Assembly: GCF_900111095.1 (NCBI RefSeq)
Contig: NZ_FOGB01000007.1
Location: 24,413-88,412, forward strand
Source of the DNA: Amphritea atlantica
Lineage (GTDB): Bacteria; Pseudomonadota; Gammaproteobacteria; Pseudomonadales; Balneatricaceae
Direction of reading: 5' to 3'
DNA length: 64,000 nt
Shown here: positions 42,060 to 51,889 of the stretch, one piece after another
Layout: each line of letters begins with the position of its first letter
How positions within the stretch are numbered: position 1 is the stretch's first letter
Translations under genes and position numbers: made by a program
Notes under the pieces: model-generated
Seen by the model: only the letters and a program-made list of their open reading frames with translations
The model's database searches: none
Told to the model about the DNA's origin: nothing

Positions 42060-43874
42060 GTGAATATTGAAATTCTGTTTGTTTTAACGCTGCTGCTAAT
42101 CACCATAGGCCTGTTTATCTGGGATCGTATCCGTATGGATATGGTGGCGATGATGGTGGTTGTGGTGTTGGCCGTATCGGGAATTATTACGCCGGCAGAG
42201 ACGGTTTCCGGTTTTGGCCAGTCACTGGTGGTGATGATTGCCGGGCTGTTTGTTGTTGGTGAGGGGTTGTTCCGCACCGGTGTTGCCGCGGCGGTAGGTG
42301 ACTGGATTCTGCGTATGGGTGGGCAGAGTGAGCGAAAGCTGCTGTTGGTATTGATACCGGTGGTGGCCGGGATGTCTGCGGTGATGAGTTCCACCGGTGC
42401 GGTAGCACTGTTTATTCCCGTGGTTCTGAGTATCTGTCGTTCCGCCAGGTTACAGCCCTCCAAAATGCTGATGCCGCTCTCCTTTGCCTCGCTGATTGGC
42501 GGGATGATGACGCTTATCGGTACGCCTCCCAATATGGTTGCCAGTACCCAGTTGCGTGCAGCGGGGCTGGAACCTTTTGGTTTTTTTGATTTCACCCCGA
42601 TCGGTGGTGTTATTTTACTTTTTGGCTGCCTTTATCTGGTTTTTATTGCGCCCAAACTACTGCCTGAAACCGGCGTTCGGGAGGCTACACATCCCCATCT
42701 GAAAGAGTTTGCTCAACGCTACGGGATAGAGGATAACCTGTATCGTTTGCGGGCGAGAAAAGACTCAGAACTGGTGGGAAAAACGGTGTCGGATATGCGT
42801 CTGAGAAGCCGTTTTGAAGTGACGGTATTCGCCATACGTCGCGATGGAAAGCTGGTGTCATCGTTGATGCCGGTGCTTAGCGAAACACAGATTCAAAGTG
42901 GCGATGTGTTGTTAGCCTATGGCGAAGCCGAGGGTATCGAACGCTTATGTATCGAAACCGGGTGTATGTTTTTTGGCTTTCCCGATGACGAACGTACCCG
43001 CATGGATAAGGAGTTTGGTGTAGCTGAGGTGATGTTGCATAACCGATCTCCGGTTATCGGCAAAACGATTCAGGAGGGACGGTTCAGAGAGCGGTATAAC
43101 CTCAGTGTTATTGGTGTGTTGCGTGATGGCAAACCCTTAGTCACCCGGTTTGCTGGCGAGCCACTTCAGTTTGGCGATACTCTGTTGCTGGCAGGAGGCT
43201 GGCGCTATATTGAGGCACTGGATGATCGCCAGAATTTCGTTATGCTGGAAACCCCGGCGGAGATGACTGAGACATCGGCGCGCTGGGGGCATGCTCCGAT
43301 TGCCCTGACTATTATGGTCGCTATGCTGGCACTGATGATTAGTGGTGTGATGTCCAGTCTTAGTGCGATACTACTGGCTGCGGTGGCGATGGTTCTCAGC
43401 GGCTGTATCAATATGAATGAGGCTTATCGCTCATTGAATGCCAGCAGTCTGGTGCTGATTGCCGGGATGTTGCCATTGGCGCTGGCGATGCAGAAGAGCG
43501 GGGCTCTGGATCTGATTGTGTCAGGCTTATTAGCACTGCTGGGGTCAAGTACCCCGATGCTGATCTGCGCCGGATTGTTTGTGCTGACCTCAGTGCTGAG
43601 TCAGTTTATTTCTAACACGGCGACAACGGTTTTGATCGCTCCAATCTCAATTGCCATCGCCCAGGGGCTGGGGATGAGCCCTGAACCGTTTATGATGACG
43701 GTTGCCATTGCTGCATCGACTGCGTTCTCAACGCCGATAGCCTCGCCGGTGAATACTCTGGTGCTGGTGCCGGGTAACTACCGGTTTATCGATTTTGTCA
43801 AAGTCGGATTGCCGTTACAGTTAATGTCGATGCTGATAACGCTGACGGTTACGCCGTTAATCTTTCCGTTTTAG
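42060..43874 (+). CDS. SLC13/DASS-family permease with two RCK-C (TrkA-C) domains
   Basis: A 604-residue inner-membrane protein. Two transport halves (residues ~1-195 and ~400-604) flank a soluble insert with two consecutive TrkA-C-like domains (about 205-290 and 300-385: ELVGKTVSDMRLRSRFEVTV and PVIGKTIQEGRFRERYNLSV). The repeated SNTAT/GTPPN-type helices (TLIGTPPNMVAS, FISNTATTVLIAPI) are DASS signatures for sodium-coupled anion transport (dicarboxylates, sulfate). It starts at GTG 42060 after GGAG. The substrate is not determined. Confidence 0.88.
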   Translation: MNIEILFVLTLLLITIGLFIWDRIRMDMVAMMVVVVLAVSGIITPAETVSGFGQSLVVMIAGLFVVGEGLFRTGVAAAVGDWILRMGGQSERKLLLVLIPVVAGMSAVMSSTGAVALFIPVVLSICRSARLQPSKMLMPLSFASLIGGMMTLIGTPPNMVASTQLRAAGLEPFGFFDFTPIGGVILLFGCLYLVFIAPKLLPETGVREATHPHLKEFAQRYGIEDNLYRLRARKDSELVGKTVSDMRLRSRFEVTVFAIRRDGKLVSSLMPVLSETQIQSGDVLLAYGEAEGIERLCIETGCMFFGFPDDERTRMDKEFGVAEVMLHNRSPVIGKTIQEGRFRERYNLSVIGVLRDGKPLVTRFAGEPLQFGDTLLLAGGWRYIEALDDRQNFVMLETPAEMTETSARWGHAPIALTIMVAMLALMISGVMSSLSAILLAAVAMVLSGCINMNEAYRSLNASSLVLIAGMLPLALAMQKSGALDLIVSGLLALLGSSTPMLICAGLFVLTSVLSQFISNTATTVLIAPISIAIAQGLGMSPEPFMMTVAIAASTAFSTPIASPVNTLVLVPGNYRFIDFVKVGLPLQLMSMLITLTVTPLIFPF

Positions 43875-43942
43875 TCTGCATTTATGCGGTAAAAATGTAT
43901 TATCTGACAATCAACAACATAATAATCTGATAGGTTTAAATA

Positions 43943-44503
43943 ATGAGTGATCGTGAGTATCGTACTGTGAAGTCATCGCAAACGGTGTTGAAAGAGTTGA
44001 TGGTGCCTTCCTACGCTAATTTCGGAGGAAAAGTACACGGTGGTGTGATTCTTTCGCTGATGGATAAGATCGCTTATACCTGTGCCGCATCCCATGTCAA
44101 AGGTTACTGTGTGACCGCTTCGGTTGATTCGGTTAACTTTCTTAACCCGGTTGAGGTGGGCGAGTTGCTGACCTTGTCGGCATCGGTCAACTATGTGGGT
44201 AACTCGTCACTGGAGATCGGTATCAAAGTGGTTTCAGAAGACTTTCGTCTGGGGATTGTGAAGCATACCAATACCTCCTATTTCACCATGGTCGCGATGG
44301 ATGAGGAGAGCCGCAAGCCAGTACCGGTGCCTGGCTTAATCCTTGAGGATGAACAGGAAATAAAACGCTTCATTGAGGGCAAAATCCGCAAGCAGCTTAA
44401 ATCGGCACACCGCTCAGAGATGAAGAAAATCCGTGGAAGTCTCGACCTGATTAAAGAGATTAATGCTCTGGACGGTGAAAACTGTCGTCTCTATAAATCC
44501 TGA
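43943..44503 (+). CDS. Acyl-CoA thioesterase, hotdog fold (YciA/acyl-CoA hydrolase type)
   Basis: A 186-residue protein with the HotDog ACOT core: ANFGGKVHGGVILSLMDKIAYTCA (conserved Gly-His-Gly-Gly and Asp), ASVDSVNFLNPVEVG. A basic C-terminal extension of ~50 residues is present. It overlaps the convergent LysR gene by 13 bases. Confidence 0.87.
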   Translation: MSDREYRTVKSSQTVLKELMVPSYANFGGKVHGGVILSLMDKIAYTCAASHVKGYCVTASVDSVNFLNPVEVGELLTLSASVNYVGNSSLEIGIKVVSEDFRLGIVKHTNTSYFTMVAMDEESRKPVPVPGLILEDEQEIKRFIEGKIRKQLKSAHRSEMKKIRGSLDLIKEINALDGENCRLYKS

Positions 44504-45456
44504 TTTGAGTGCTGAGGCTGAGCAGTGCTTTCCAGATAGGCAGGCAGTCTCATGGTTAGAAAATGCTGCCGGACGAAACTGAGCAGGGTAGAGGCTGCCG
44601 GGCTCAGTGAGCGGCCCTTACGACTAACCAGACAGATCTCACGGCGCATCTGTGGCTCAACCAGCGGGATAAAATGCAACGCCTTGAATGACTCGGTACT
44701 GGATGCCAGCGCGGGCAGTACCGAGATGCCTATGCGCTGACGAATCAGTGCGGCGATTCCCGCGGGGTTTGACACCTCCAGTATCGCTTTCTGATCTGAC
44801 AACTGGAGCTGGCCCGCCTGGCGAAACTGATTCAGTTGTGCCCGGATGCCGGTATCAGCTGAAAGAAACAGCAGTTCTTCCTCAATCAGTGCCTGCCATT
44901 GTACCGACTCAAACCCTTCAAAACGGTGGCCTTCCGGCACAACCACGCCGTATCGATCGGTCAGCACCGGCTGATAGTACAGTTCAGGATTGGCCGAATG
45001 GTTTGCGCCGATGCCAAAGTCCACATCGTTATCCAATACCCGTTGTTCTATCTGTCCGGCGCTGTCATCCCGCAGTGAGATCGCAATCTCTGGAAATTGT
45101 TGCCGGTAATCGTCGATCACCGGTGGAAGCAGGCGGCTGATCGTCGAGGGGGATGCTGCAATTCCGACCTGCCCCTGTTGCTGCCCGGCAATTGCCTGGA
45201 GGTCGCCTATGGCGGTATCGAAATCAGAGATCAGTTTCTCCGCAACAGGGCGAAATTGTTCCCCCTGAGCCGTGAGCAGGACGCGTCGGGTTGTTCTGTC
45301 AAACAGGGTCAGCCCGACCGATTGTTCCAGCTGTTTGACCGTTGCGGTGAGACTTGACTGGGTCAGATGGAGCCGGCTGGCAGCCTGGGTAAAACTGCCG
45401 CAGCAGGCCACCTCTGTAAAGGCGCGCAGGTGCCTGATCGAAAGCGATGTGTTCAT
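44491..45456 (-). CDS. LysR-family transcriptional regulator
   Basis: A 321-residue LTTR with the N-terminal winged helix-turn-helix (IRHLRAFTEVACCGSFTQAASRLHLTQSSLTATVKQLE) and a substrate-binding domain. It is divergent from the D-2-hydroxyglutarate dehydrogenase-type gene and most likely controls it. TTTATC/GATAAA dyads in the 106-bp intergenic region (see the operator entry) are candidate binding sites. Confidence 0.9.
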   Translation of the reverse strand: MNTSLSIRHLRAFTEVACCGSFTQAASRLHLTQSSLTATVKQLEQSVGLTLFDRTTRRVLLTAQGEQFRPVAEKLISDFDTAIGDLQAIAGQQQGQVGIAASPSTISRLLPPVIDDYRQQFPEIAISLRDDSAGQIEQRVLDNDVDFGIGANHSANPELYYQPVLTDRYGVVVPEGHRFEGFESVQWQALIEEELLFLSADTGIRAQLNQFRQAGQLQLSDQKAILEVSNPAGIAALIRQRIGISVLPALASSTESFKALHFIPLVEPQMRREICLVSRKGRSLSPAASTLLSFVRQHFLTMRLPAYLESTAQPQHSNQDL

Positions 45457-45486
45457 TTATCGTATTTAACAATTAATTAATCATAT

Positions 45487-45506
45487 TTTATCGTTTGAAT
45501 GATAAA
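45487..45506. promoter_or_regulatory. Candidate LysR operator between the divergent genes
   Basis: TTTATC and GATAAA are separated by eight bases, giving a T-N11-A type dyad, and a third GATAAAT/ATTTATC relation with 45455-45461 extends the symmetry. The region is very AT-rich. Binding is inferred. Confidence 0.45.
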
Positions 45507-45562
45507 TGATAATTCTGCATTATGGCTATATATTTATTCGCCAAGAAGTCACAGGTTGACCG

Positions 45563-48500
45563 ATGATCCCACGTATTGCCGAAATCAATCCCACCCAAAA
45601 ACGCTACCTGTATTTTATAGAGTCCTTAAAAAACAGTCATTTTGAGGGTGAAGTTAATCCTGATTATGCCAGTAGAGTTGTGCTCTCTACAGACAACAGT
45701 ATCTATCAGGTACTGCCTCAGGGGGTGGTGTTTCCCAAATCCGTTGAAGATCTGGTGCTGCTGGCAGGCCTTGCGGCAGAGTCTCGTTTTAAAGAGGTGG
45801 TACTCAGTGCCCGTGGCGGTGGTACCGGAACCAACGGTCAGTCGCTCACCGATGGCCTGGTCGTCGATATTTCCAGACATATGAACCAGATCCTCGAGAT
45901 AAATGCTGAAGAGCGCTGGGTGCGGGTGCAGGGTGGGGTGGTGAAAGATCAGCTGAACGCTGCACTAAAACCCTATGGGTTGTTTTTTGCCCCTGAGCTT
46001 TCAACCAGCAACCGGGCAACGATTGGCGGCATGATTAATACCGATGCCAGTGGTCAGGGCTCCTGTATGTACGGTAAAACCCGTGACCATGTACTGGAGC
46101 TGAAATCGGTTTTTCTCGATGGCACTCTGTGGAGTTCAGCTCCACTGAGCGATGAGGCGCTGGAGGAGATAAAGTGTCGTGATGACCGGGTGGGTGAAGT
46201 ACACCGTACCGTTGATCAGGTGTTTAATGAGCACCGCGACCTGATCGATGCCAAGTTTCCCAAACTGAACCGCTGTCTGACTGGCTACGATCTGGCTCAT
46301 ATCCGTGATGATGAGGGGCGTTTCAATCTTAACTCCGTCCTGTGTGGTGCAGAGGGCTCGCTGGCATTTATTGCTGAGGCAAAACTCAATGTTCTGCCAA
46401 TTCCCAAATATTCGGCGCTGGTCAATCTCAAGTATGCGGGGTTTCAGGATTCCCTCGAAGATGCGGCTGAGCTGATGTCCTGGGGGCCTACCTCAATCGA
46501 AACCGTTGATTCCAAAGTGCTGAATCTGGCGATGAACGATATTGTCTGGGACACGGTTAAAGACTACTTCCCACAACACGAGGGCGAGCCGGCGATTCAG
46601 GGGATTAACCTGATCGAATATACCGGCGATGATGAAGACCAGCTGAGAGCAAAAGTCGCGAAGCTGACCGCCTATCTGGACAGCGTCTCCGGTCAGCCGG
46701 GTAAAAGTTTCGGTTATACGGTTACCTTTGGGGCTGGTGAGGTTAATAAGATCTGGGGAATGCGGAAAAAGTCGGTGGGGTTACTGGGGAATGGAGTGGG
46801 TGAGCAGCGTCCAATTCCGTTTGTTGAAGATACCGCAGTGCCCCCGGAAAATCTGGCCGCCTATATCAAAGAGTTTCGTGCGTTGTTAGATAGCCATAAT
46901 CTGGCTTACGGTATGTTTGGCCATGTGGATGCCGGTGTGCTGCACGTTCGCCCGGCTATCGATATGAAAAATGAGGCCGAGGAGGGCTTGATCCGGACCA
47001 TCTCTGATGCGGTGGTTGCCCTGACGCAAAAATATCATGGTCTGATCTGGGGAGAACATGGCAAAGGCGTTCGTTCTGAATATGCCCCGGCCTTTTTTGG
47101 CGAACTCTATCCGCAACTGCAGATCATTAAAGGCGCGTTTGATCCGGCCAATCAGCTTAATCCCGGTAAGATCTGCACCCCTCTGATCGATGGTGCTGAA
47201 CTGTTAAAAATTGATCAGGTGTCTACCCGCGGCCAGTATGACCGCCAGATTCCGGCTCATACCCGGCAAGAGTACAGTCAGGCGATGTTCTGTAATGGTA
47301 ACGGTGCCTGCTATAACTATGACCCTAATGATGCGATGTGCCCCTCATGGAAGGCCACCCGGGAGCGTAAACACTCGCCCAAAGGGCGCTCATCGCTGAT
47401 TCGCGAGTGGTTACGGCTGATGTCGCTGCAGGGCGTCGATGTGGTTGACGAGGGCAGTAAAGCCCGTTATGGCTCGTTTATTACCAGTTTACCCGGACGC
47501 ATCAAAAACAGCTGGAAGAAAAAGCAGGGCGAGTACGATTTCAACCACGAAGTGCATGAAGCGATGATGGGCTGTCTGGCCTGCAAATCCTGTGTGGCGC
47601 AGTGCCCGATCAAAGTGAATGTGCCGGATTTCCGTTCCCGCTTTCTTGAAGCTTATTACAGTCGCTATCTGCGTCCGCTGAAAGATTATATGGTCGGTGG
47701 TCTGGAGTACATGATTCCCTATCTGTCCCGCTTCCCGGCGCCTTATAACTGGATGATGAACAACTCACTGATGCGCTCAGTTCTGCAGCGCTGGGGAGGG
47801 ATGGTCGATAGCCCTGCGATCTGTACCAACACTCTGAAACAGGGGATGGAACAGCGGGGTATCCGCTTTGCCACGCCAGAGAACCTCGCCACAATTCTCC
47901 CGGAAGAGCGTGAGCATTCGGTGATTATTGTTCAGGATGCCTTTACCAGCTTTTTCGAAACCCAGTTGGTGCTGGATATTATCGATCTGCTGCGTAAAAC
48001 CGGTTTTAACGTTTTCGTTGCACCCTTTAAACCTAACGGTAAACCGCTACATGTCCATGGGTTTAAGGCAGCCTTTAACCGTGCGGCTGACAAGAATACT
48101 CAGATGTTGCAGGCACTGGCCACGAGCGGTATAGCCATGGTCGGGGTTGACCCTTCTATGACGCTGACCTATCGGCAGGAATATATTGATGACGGGACCC
48201 GTCAGCAGGTCAGGGTTGAGTTGATTCAGGAGTGGCTGGCCAGACACTGCGATCTGTTAAATCAGAAAGCGGAAGGGTTGCCGAAAAATGAGTATAAGCT
48301 GATGGCCCATTGTTCTGAAAAGACCTCGGCCGCAGCCTCCATTGCTGACTGGAAAAAGATCTTTCAGGCTCTGGGACAGACACTCGAACTGCAGGCAACC
48401 GGTTGTTGTGGCATGGCGGGAACCTATGGCCACGAAACCGAAAACGTCGATACCTCAAGGAAGATCTATGATCTGAGCTGGTCAGAGGTCGTGAACGATC

Positions 48501-48622
48501 CGGCGAATGAGGGCCGGCTGGTTGCGACCGGTTATTCCTGCCGCAGCCAGGTGAAGCGGCTTGATGAGCAGCAGTTACCGCATCCTTTACAGCTGTTGCT
48601 GCAACTGCTGAAGGCGGCTTAG
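45563..48622 (+). CDS. ydiJ: FAD- and [4Fe-4S]-dependent D-2-hydroxyglutarate dehydrogenase-type oxidoreductase (YdiJ-like)
   Basis: A 1019-residue enzyme matching YdiJ in length and plan: an N-terminal FAD-binding PCMH domain (SARGGGTGTNGQSLTDGLVVD), a FAD-oxidase C domain (FGHVDAGVLHVRP), a first cysteine set (CNGNGACYNYD..MCPSWKATRE), a ferredoxin-like [4Fe-4S] motif CLACKSCVAQCPIKVNVP near residues 672-689, and C-terminal CCG-type segments (GCCGMAGTYGHE). YdiJ-type enzymes oxidise D-2-hydroxyglutarate to 2-oxoglutarate. Divergent from a LysR regulator. The symbol is by family resemblance. Confidence 0.88.
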   Translation: MIPRIAEINPTQKRYLYFIESLKNSHFEGEVNPDYASRVVLSTDNSIYQVLPQGVVFPKSVEDLVLLAGLAAESRFKEVVLSARGGGTGTNGQSLTDGLVVDISRHMNQILEINAEERWVRVQGGVVKDQLNAALKPYGLFFAPELSTSNRATIGGMINTDASGQGSCMYGKTRDHVLELKSVFLDGTLWSSAPLSDEALEEIKCRDDRVGEVHRTVDQVFNEHRDLIDAKFPKLNRCLTGYDLAHIRDDEGRFNLNSVLCGAEGSLAFIAEAKLNVLPIPKYSALVNLKYAGFQDSLEDAAELMSWGPTSIETVDSKVLNLAMNDIVWDTVKDYFPQHEGEPAIQGINLIEYTGDDEDQLRAKVAKLTAYLDSVSGQPGKSFGYTVTFGAGEVNKIWGMRKKSVGLLGNGVGEQRPIPFVEDTAVPPENLAAYIKEFRALLDSHNLAYGMFGHVDAGVLHVRPAIDMKNEAEEGLIRTISDAVVALTQKYHGLIWGEHGKGVRSEYAPAFFGELYPQLQIIKGAFDPANQLNPGKICTPLIDGAELLKIDQVSTRGQYDRQIPAHTRQEYSQAMFCNGNGACYNYDPNDAMCPSWKATRERKHSPKGRSSLIREWLRLMSLQGVDVVDEGSKARYGSFITSLPGRIKNSWKKKQGEYDFNHEVHEAMMGCLACKSCVAQCPIKVNVPDFRSRFLEAYYSRYLRPLKDYMVGGLEYMIPYLSRFPAPYNWMMNNSLMRSVLQRWGGMVDSPAICTNTLKQGMEQRGIRFATPENLATILPEEREHSVIIVQDAFTSFFETQLVLDIIDLLRKTGFNVFVAPFKPNGKPLHVHGFKAAFNRAADKNTQMLQALATSGIAMVGVDPSMTLTYRQEYIDDGTRQQVRVELIQEWLARHCDLLNQKAEGLPKNEYKLMAHCSEKTSAAASIADWKKIFQALGQTLELQATGCCGMAGTYGHETENVDTSRKIYDLSWSEVVNDPANEGRLVATGYSCRSQVKRLDEQQLPHPLQLLLQLLKAA

Positions 48623-48650
48623 AGGGGGATTCAACCTTTCCGTATCTCGG

Positions 48651-48681
48651 CCGGACTACTGATCAGTGGTCCGGTTTTTTT
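48651..48681 (+). terminator. Rho-independent terminator after the YdiJ-like gene
   Basis: CCGGAC.ACT and AGT.GTCCGG form a stem of nine pairs with one mismatch around GATC, followed by seven T residues. It overlaps the 3' end of the convergent small gene. Confidence 0.75.
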
Positions 48682-48889
48682 CCTTCTGAGCCTGCAGATA
48701 TTGGCGGTCCATCTCGCCATACTGACGTTCGTAAGCCTGCGGATCTGAGCGCCAGAGGCGATAGAGTTTGCGATCATTACGGGCCATGGGGGGCGGATTC
48801 AGTTTACGCCTGATGATCGCCTGCCAGGTAACAGGTGCAAACATCAACAGGATAAACAGGATTACAATGAAGAGTTTATAGTGTTCCAT
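48656..48889 (-). CDS. Small membrane protein, hypothetical
   Basis: A 77-residue protein: an N-terminal membrane segment (about residues 5-25) followed by a basic, hydrophilic cytoplasmic tail. No family was recognised. Convergent with the YdiJ-like gene. Confidence 0.55.
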   Translation of the reverse strand: MEHYKLFIVILFILLMFAPVTWQAIIRRKLNPPPMARNDRKLYRLWRSDPQAYERQYGEMDRQYLQAQKEKNRTTDQ

Positions 48890-48978
48890 TTTCAGTCCAT
48901 ATTCTGGATTAAGCCCGTTTAACAGCGCTATAGTAACGTTTTCTCTGTTTCTTTTTCACCCTTCTGGACAGTCATATC

Positions 48979-49533
48979 ATGAGCCGGGCCGATCTCTGGA
49001 ACAAGCGATATCTTAATAAAACCGATACCGCCCCGGTATTGCCCGCTGAGTTGCAGCGTCAACTTGACTCCTTAGCCCCTGGGCACACACTGGATCTGGC
49101 CTGTGGCGATGGTGCCGCAGCGCTCTATCTTGCCTCCGCCGGTCATCAGTTGATGGCGGTGGATTTTGCCGAGAGGGGACTCAGGCGTCTGCAGCAGTTT
49201 GCCGCTGATCACAGCGTTACCGTTGAAAGCCACAGGTGCGACCTGAATAATCCCGATGAGCTCAGGGGGCTGGGGCGGTTTGATAATATTGTTATCGTTC
49301 GCTACCTGCCGGAGCGGCTCCTGCTGAATATGCTTCCTGATCTGATGAAGCCCGGAGCCCACCTGCTGATCACCACCTTTAATCAGGAACATCACCTGCA
49401 ATCCGGCTTTCCGCTACGTTTCTGTTTACAACCGCAGCAACTGATCGATCAGTTACCCCGGTTGACTCTGGTCTGTTACGACAATGGGCTATTAAAAGGA
49501 AGTGTATTTGATAGTTACCTGTTTACCCTTTAA
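48979..49533 (+). CDS. Class I SAM-dependent methyltransferase
   Basis: A 184-residue small methyltransferase: DLACGDGAAALYLASAGHQLMAVDFAERGL carries motif I and the acidic end of strand 2. The core is complete through the GAHLLITTFN strand. It resembles the tellurite-resistance TehB-like/small methyltransferase group; the substrate is unknown. Confidence 0.83.
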   Translation: MSRADLWNKRYLNKTDTAPVLPAELQRQLDSLAPGHTLDLACGDGAAALYLASAGHQLMAVDFAERGLRRLQQFAADHSVTVESHRCDLNNPDELRGLGRFDNIVIVRYLPERLLLNMLPDLMKPGAHLLITTFNQEHHLQSGFPLRFCLQPQQLIDQLPRLTLVCYDNGLLKGSVFDSYLFTL

Positions 49534-49625
49534 TGTCATGTTTTCCTCCTATGGTGCAAGTGCAAAATACGCTGAGATCAGCGATCATAGAACCCCGTTA
49601 ACGGCTAAATTTAAGGAGTATCATT

Positions 49626-50117
49626 GTGGACGATTTATTACCTGAACTTTGTGACCAGTTTCCCGATCTGGTGCAGGTCGTGGAACCGATGTTTGGCAAC
49701 TTTGGAGGTCGTGAACGTTTTGGTGGCGAAATCGTCACGCTAAAAGCGTTCGAAGATAACTCTCTGGTGCGGGAACAGGTGGCGCTGCCAGGTGAAGGCC
49801 GGGTGCTGGTTGTTGACAGTGGCGGTTCCATGCGCCGGGCTATGCTGGGTGATATGCTGGCTGAAAAAGCGGTGCTGAATGGCTGGTCCGGCATTATCAT
49901 TTATGGCTGTATCCGCGATGTCAATGCGATCGGTGAGCTCGACCTTGGCGTGCAGGCGCTGGGCACACATCCAATGAAGACCGATAAAAAAGGGATTGGC
50001 GAACTGAATGTGGATCTGACCTTTGGCGGGGTAACCTTTAAGCCCGGCCATTATGTGTATGCGGATAACAACGGCATTCTGGTCTCTCCTGAGAAACTTG
50101 AGCTGAGCGAAGCTTAA
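49626..50117 (+). CDS. rraA: RraA-family protein
   Basis: A 163-residue trimeric-fold Rra[61 protein letters not shown]. RraA binds RNase E and dampens RNA turnover; some relatives are aldolases. The GTG at 49626 is preceded by AAGGAG. Confidence 0.9.
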   Translation: MDDLLPELCDQFPDLVQVVEPMFGNFGGRERFGGEIVTLKAFEDNSLVREQVALPGEGRVLVVDSGGSMRRAMLGDMLAEKAVLNGWSGIIIYGCIRDVNAIGELDLGVQALGTHPMKTDKKGIGELNVDLTFGGVTFKPGHYVYADNNGILVSPEKLELSEA

Positions 50118-50142
50118 TTACCGGTATCGCTTAATGTGAGAG

Positions 50143-50180
50143 AAAAAAAGCCTCTGCCGATACTCAGCAGAGGCTTTTTT
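50143..50180. terminator. Bidirectional terminator
   Basis: AAGCCTCTGC and GCAGAGGCTT form a perfect 10-bp stem flanked by an A-run on the left and a T-run on the right, so it can stop transcripts from both rraA and the convergent flavocytochrome gene. Confidence 0.85.
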
Positions 50181-50195
50181 GTGTAGCGATAGCGC

Positions 50196-51488
50196 TTATT
50201 TGAAGGTATCGGCAAACAGGTTGTCGGACCAGGTAAACATATCGTTGAAGTTACGGCTACTCCAGTTATGTGCTTCACCCAGCGAACCCGGTACCAGCCC
50301 CATTGAGCCAGTATCGGGGTTGTAGCTGTATACAGCGGTCAGCCAGGATGCCTGATCGTACGTGATCGGGCTGAAACAAGCTGAGTTTGTGGTGATATTC
50401 TGTAAGCGTTCCTCGGTATAGCTGGACAGACCATGGGCGGTACGGATAATGCTGTCGGCACAGATTTTCGCCTGAGCATTTGCCATATGGCCGGATTTAG
50501 GTTGCCCGGTGCCCTGTGCATCACCGATAACATAGACATCCTGAAACAGTGTGTTAGTGGACGCATAGGTAACCGGATCAACGTCTGCCCAGCGAGAGTC
50601 TCCGGTGAGTCCGCTCACTCTGAGGATATTCTGAGCACCGTGGGTCGGGATAACGTTAAGGACATCCCCGGCAAAACTGCCCTGAGAGGTATTAACAATC
50701 AGGTTATCTGAGTCGACAGACTCAACCTGCGCATTCGGAATGTACTCGATAATATCGCCATAGAGATCATTGAAGGCACTGGTAAAGGTGCCTTTCTCCG
50801 CCATGATGCCTGGGTTGGCGTCCAGTACAATAACCCGGGGAGCGACACTGCCACTGCCATCAAGATAACCGCTGCGGCGACCGAGAATGTCCGCTACGAT
50901 GCAGGCCCGCTCATAGGGGCCGGGGGGGCAACGATAAGGCGCTTTAGGCACGGTCATGACAAAGGTGCCGGTGTCCGGCATTTTGTTGATTTTGTTGCGC
51001 AGATTATTCGACTGTCCTCCTGCGATCCAGGCATGGGGGACTTTGCGGAAATCCTGCCCCGGAATATTGTCAAACTGAATGCCTGTGGCGACCACCAGAC
51101 TGTCGTAACTAACCCATCCAGCCTCTTTTAATCGGAGTTGTTTTTGTGGGCCTCTGATTCTTTTAGCCCGATCATGTATGACTTCAACGCCATACTTCAC
51201 CTGCAGATCATTGTATTCAAAGGTAAGGTCGGTTGTTTTCAGGCGCTTGTTGAGAATCAGGTTGCTCATGATACAGGAGACATGATTTGAATTTGGTTCT
51301 ATCAGCGTGACTGCTATCTCACCATTGCTCCACATGCGCAGATATTTTGCAACGGTGCAGCCAGCAAAACCGCCTCCGAGTACTGTAACATGGTGAATGG
51401 GTTCTGCGGCTTTTGCGCCGCCAGTTAAGGTCAGTGCCGCAGCAGAAGCAGGCACCATCTGGATAAAATTACGTCTGGTTAATGGCAT
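50196..51488 (-). CDS. fccB: Sulfide dehydrogenase flavoprotein subunit (flavocytochrome c, FccB-like)
   Basis: Periplasmic FAD protein that oxidises sulfide and passes electrons to a partner cytochrome c. The 430-residue protein begins with a twin-arginine signal (MPLTRRNFIQ), has the FAD-binding VTVLGGGFAGCTVAKYLR, the redox-active first cysteine in YRCPPGPYERA and a likely second cysteine in TNSACFSPI, and the C-terminal FCSD flavin-binding domain. The ATG at 51488 is chosen for its GGAGGG ribosome-binding site; an upstream in-frame extension is rejected. It is paired with a cytochrome c gene. Confidence 0.88.
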   Translation of the reverse strand: MPLTRRNFIQMVPASAAALTLTGGAKAAEPIHHVTVLGGGFAGCTVAKYLRMWSNGEIAVTLIEPNSNHVSCIMSNLILNKRLKTTDLTFEYNDLQVKYGVEVIHDRAKRIRGPQKQLRLKEAGWVSYDSLVVATGIQFDNIPGQDFRKVPHAWIAGGQSNNLRNKINKMPDTGTFVMTVPKAPYRCPPGPYERACIVADILGRRSGYLDGSGSVAPRVIVLDANPGIMAEKGTFTSAFNDLYGDIIEYIPNAQVESVDSDNLIVNTSQGSFAGDVLNVIPTHGAQNILRVSGLTGDSRWADVDPVTYASTNTLFQDVYVIGDAQGTGQPKSGHMANAQAKICADSIIRTAHGLSSYTEERLQNITTNSACFSPITYDQASWLTAVYSYNPDTGSMGLVPGSLGEAHNWSSRNFNDMFTWSDNLFADTFK

Positions 51489-51553
51489 TTTTGTAGCCCT
51501 CCGGTGTCCTAGTAGCAAGCTATATCAATGAGATCAGGATGTAACAGATCCGC

Positions 51554-51889
51554 TTAGTCACCACCGTTTTCGGGTAGGATGGAATAATACTGAGCGATGC
51601 GTCGAATCTGATCGTCGGTATAGCCGAGGGCCTGATGATCCATGATGCCGCTGGGGCGGTCTTCACCTTTCATATCGTATAGGTGGTCGGCGAGATCTTT
51701 AGCTTCATCACCTCCAAGGTCGGGATAGGAGCCGCGCGCATACCCATTAGTGCCGTGGCACTGAGCACATTGCGAGGCGATCATTCTGTTAACAGTCTGG
51801 TCTTCAGCGATGGCTGAATGAATGGATAATATAAACACGGCAGGAGCTATCAGGAGCTTCCCGAAGGTTATTGTTGAGCTAACTCTCAT
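51554..51889 (-). CDS. Class I cytochrome c (probable FccA-like electron acceptor)
   Basis: A 111-residue periplasmic cytochrome: signal peptide about residues 1-28, haem-binding CAQCH at 41-45, and a possible distal Met in GIMDHQALGY. Only one haem site is visible, so it is a single-haem relative of FccA rather than the classical dihaem subunit. It lies directly upstream of the flavoprotein gene in the same direction. Confidence 0.85.
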   Translation of the reverse strand: MRVSSTITFGKLLIAPAVFILSIHSAIAEDQTVNRMIASQCAQCHGTNGYARGSYPDLGGDEAKDLADHLYDMKGEDRPSGIMDHQALGYTDDQIRRIAQYYSILPENGGD

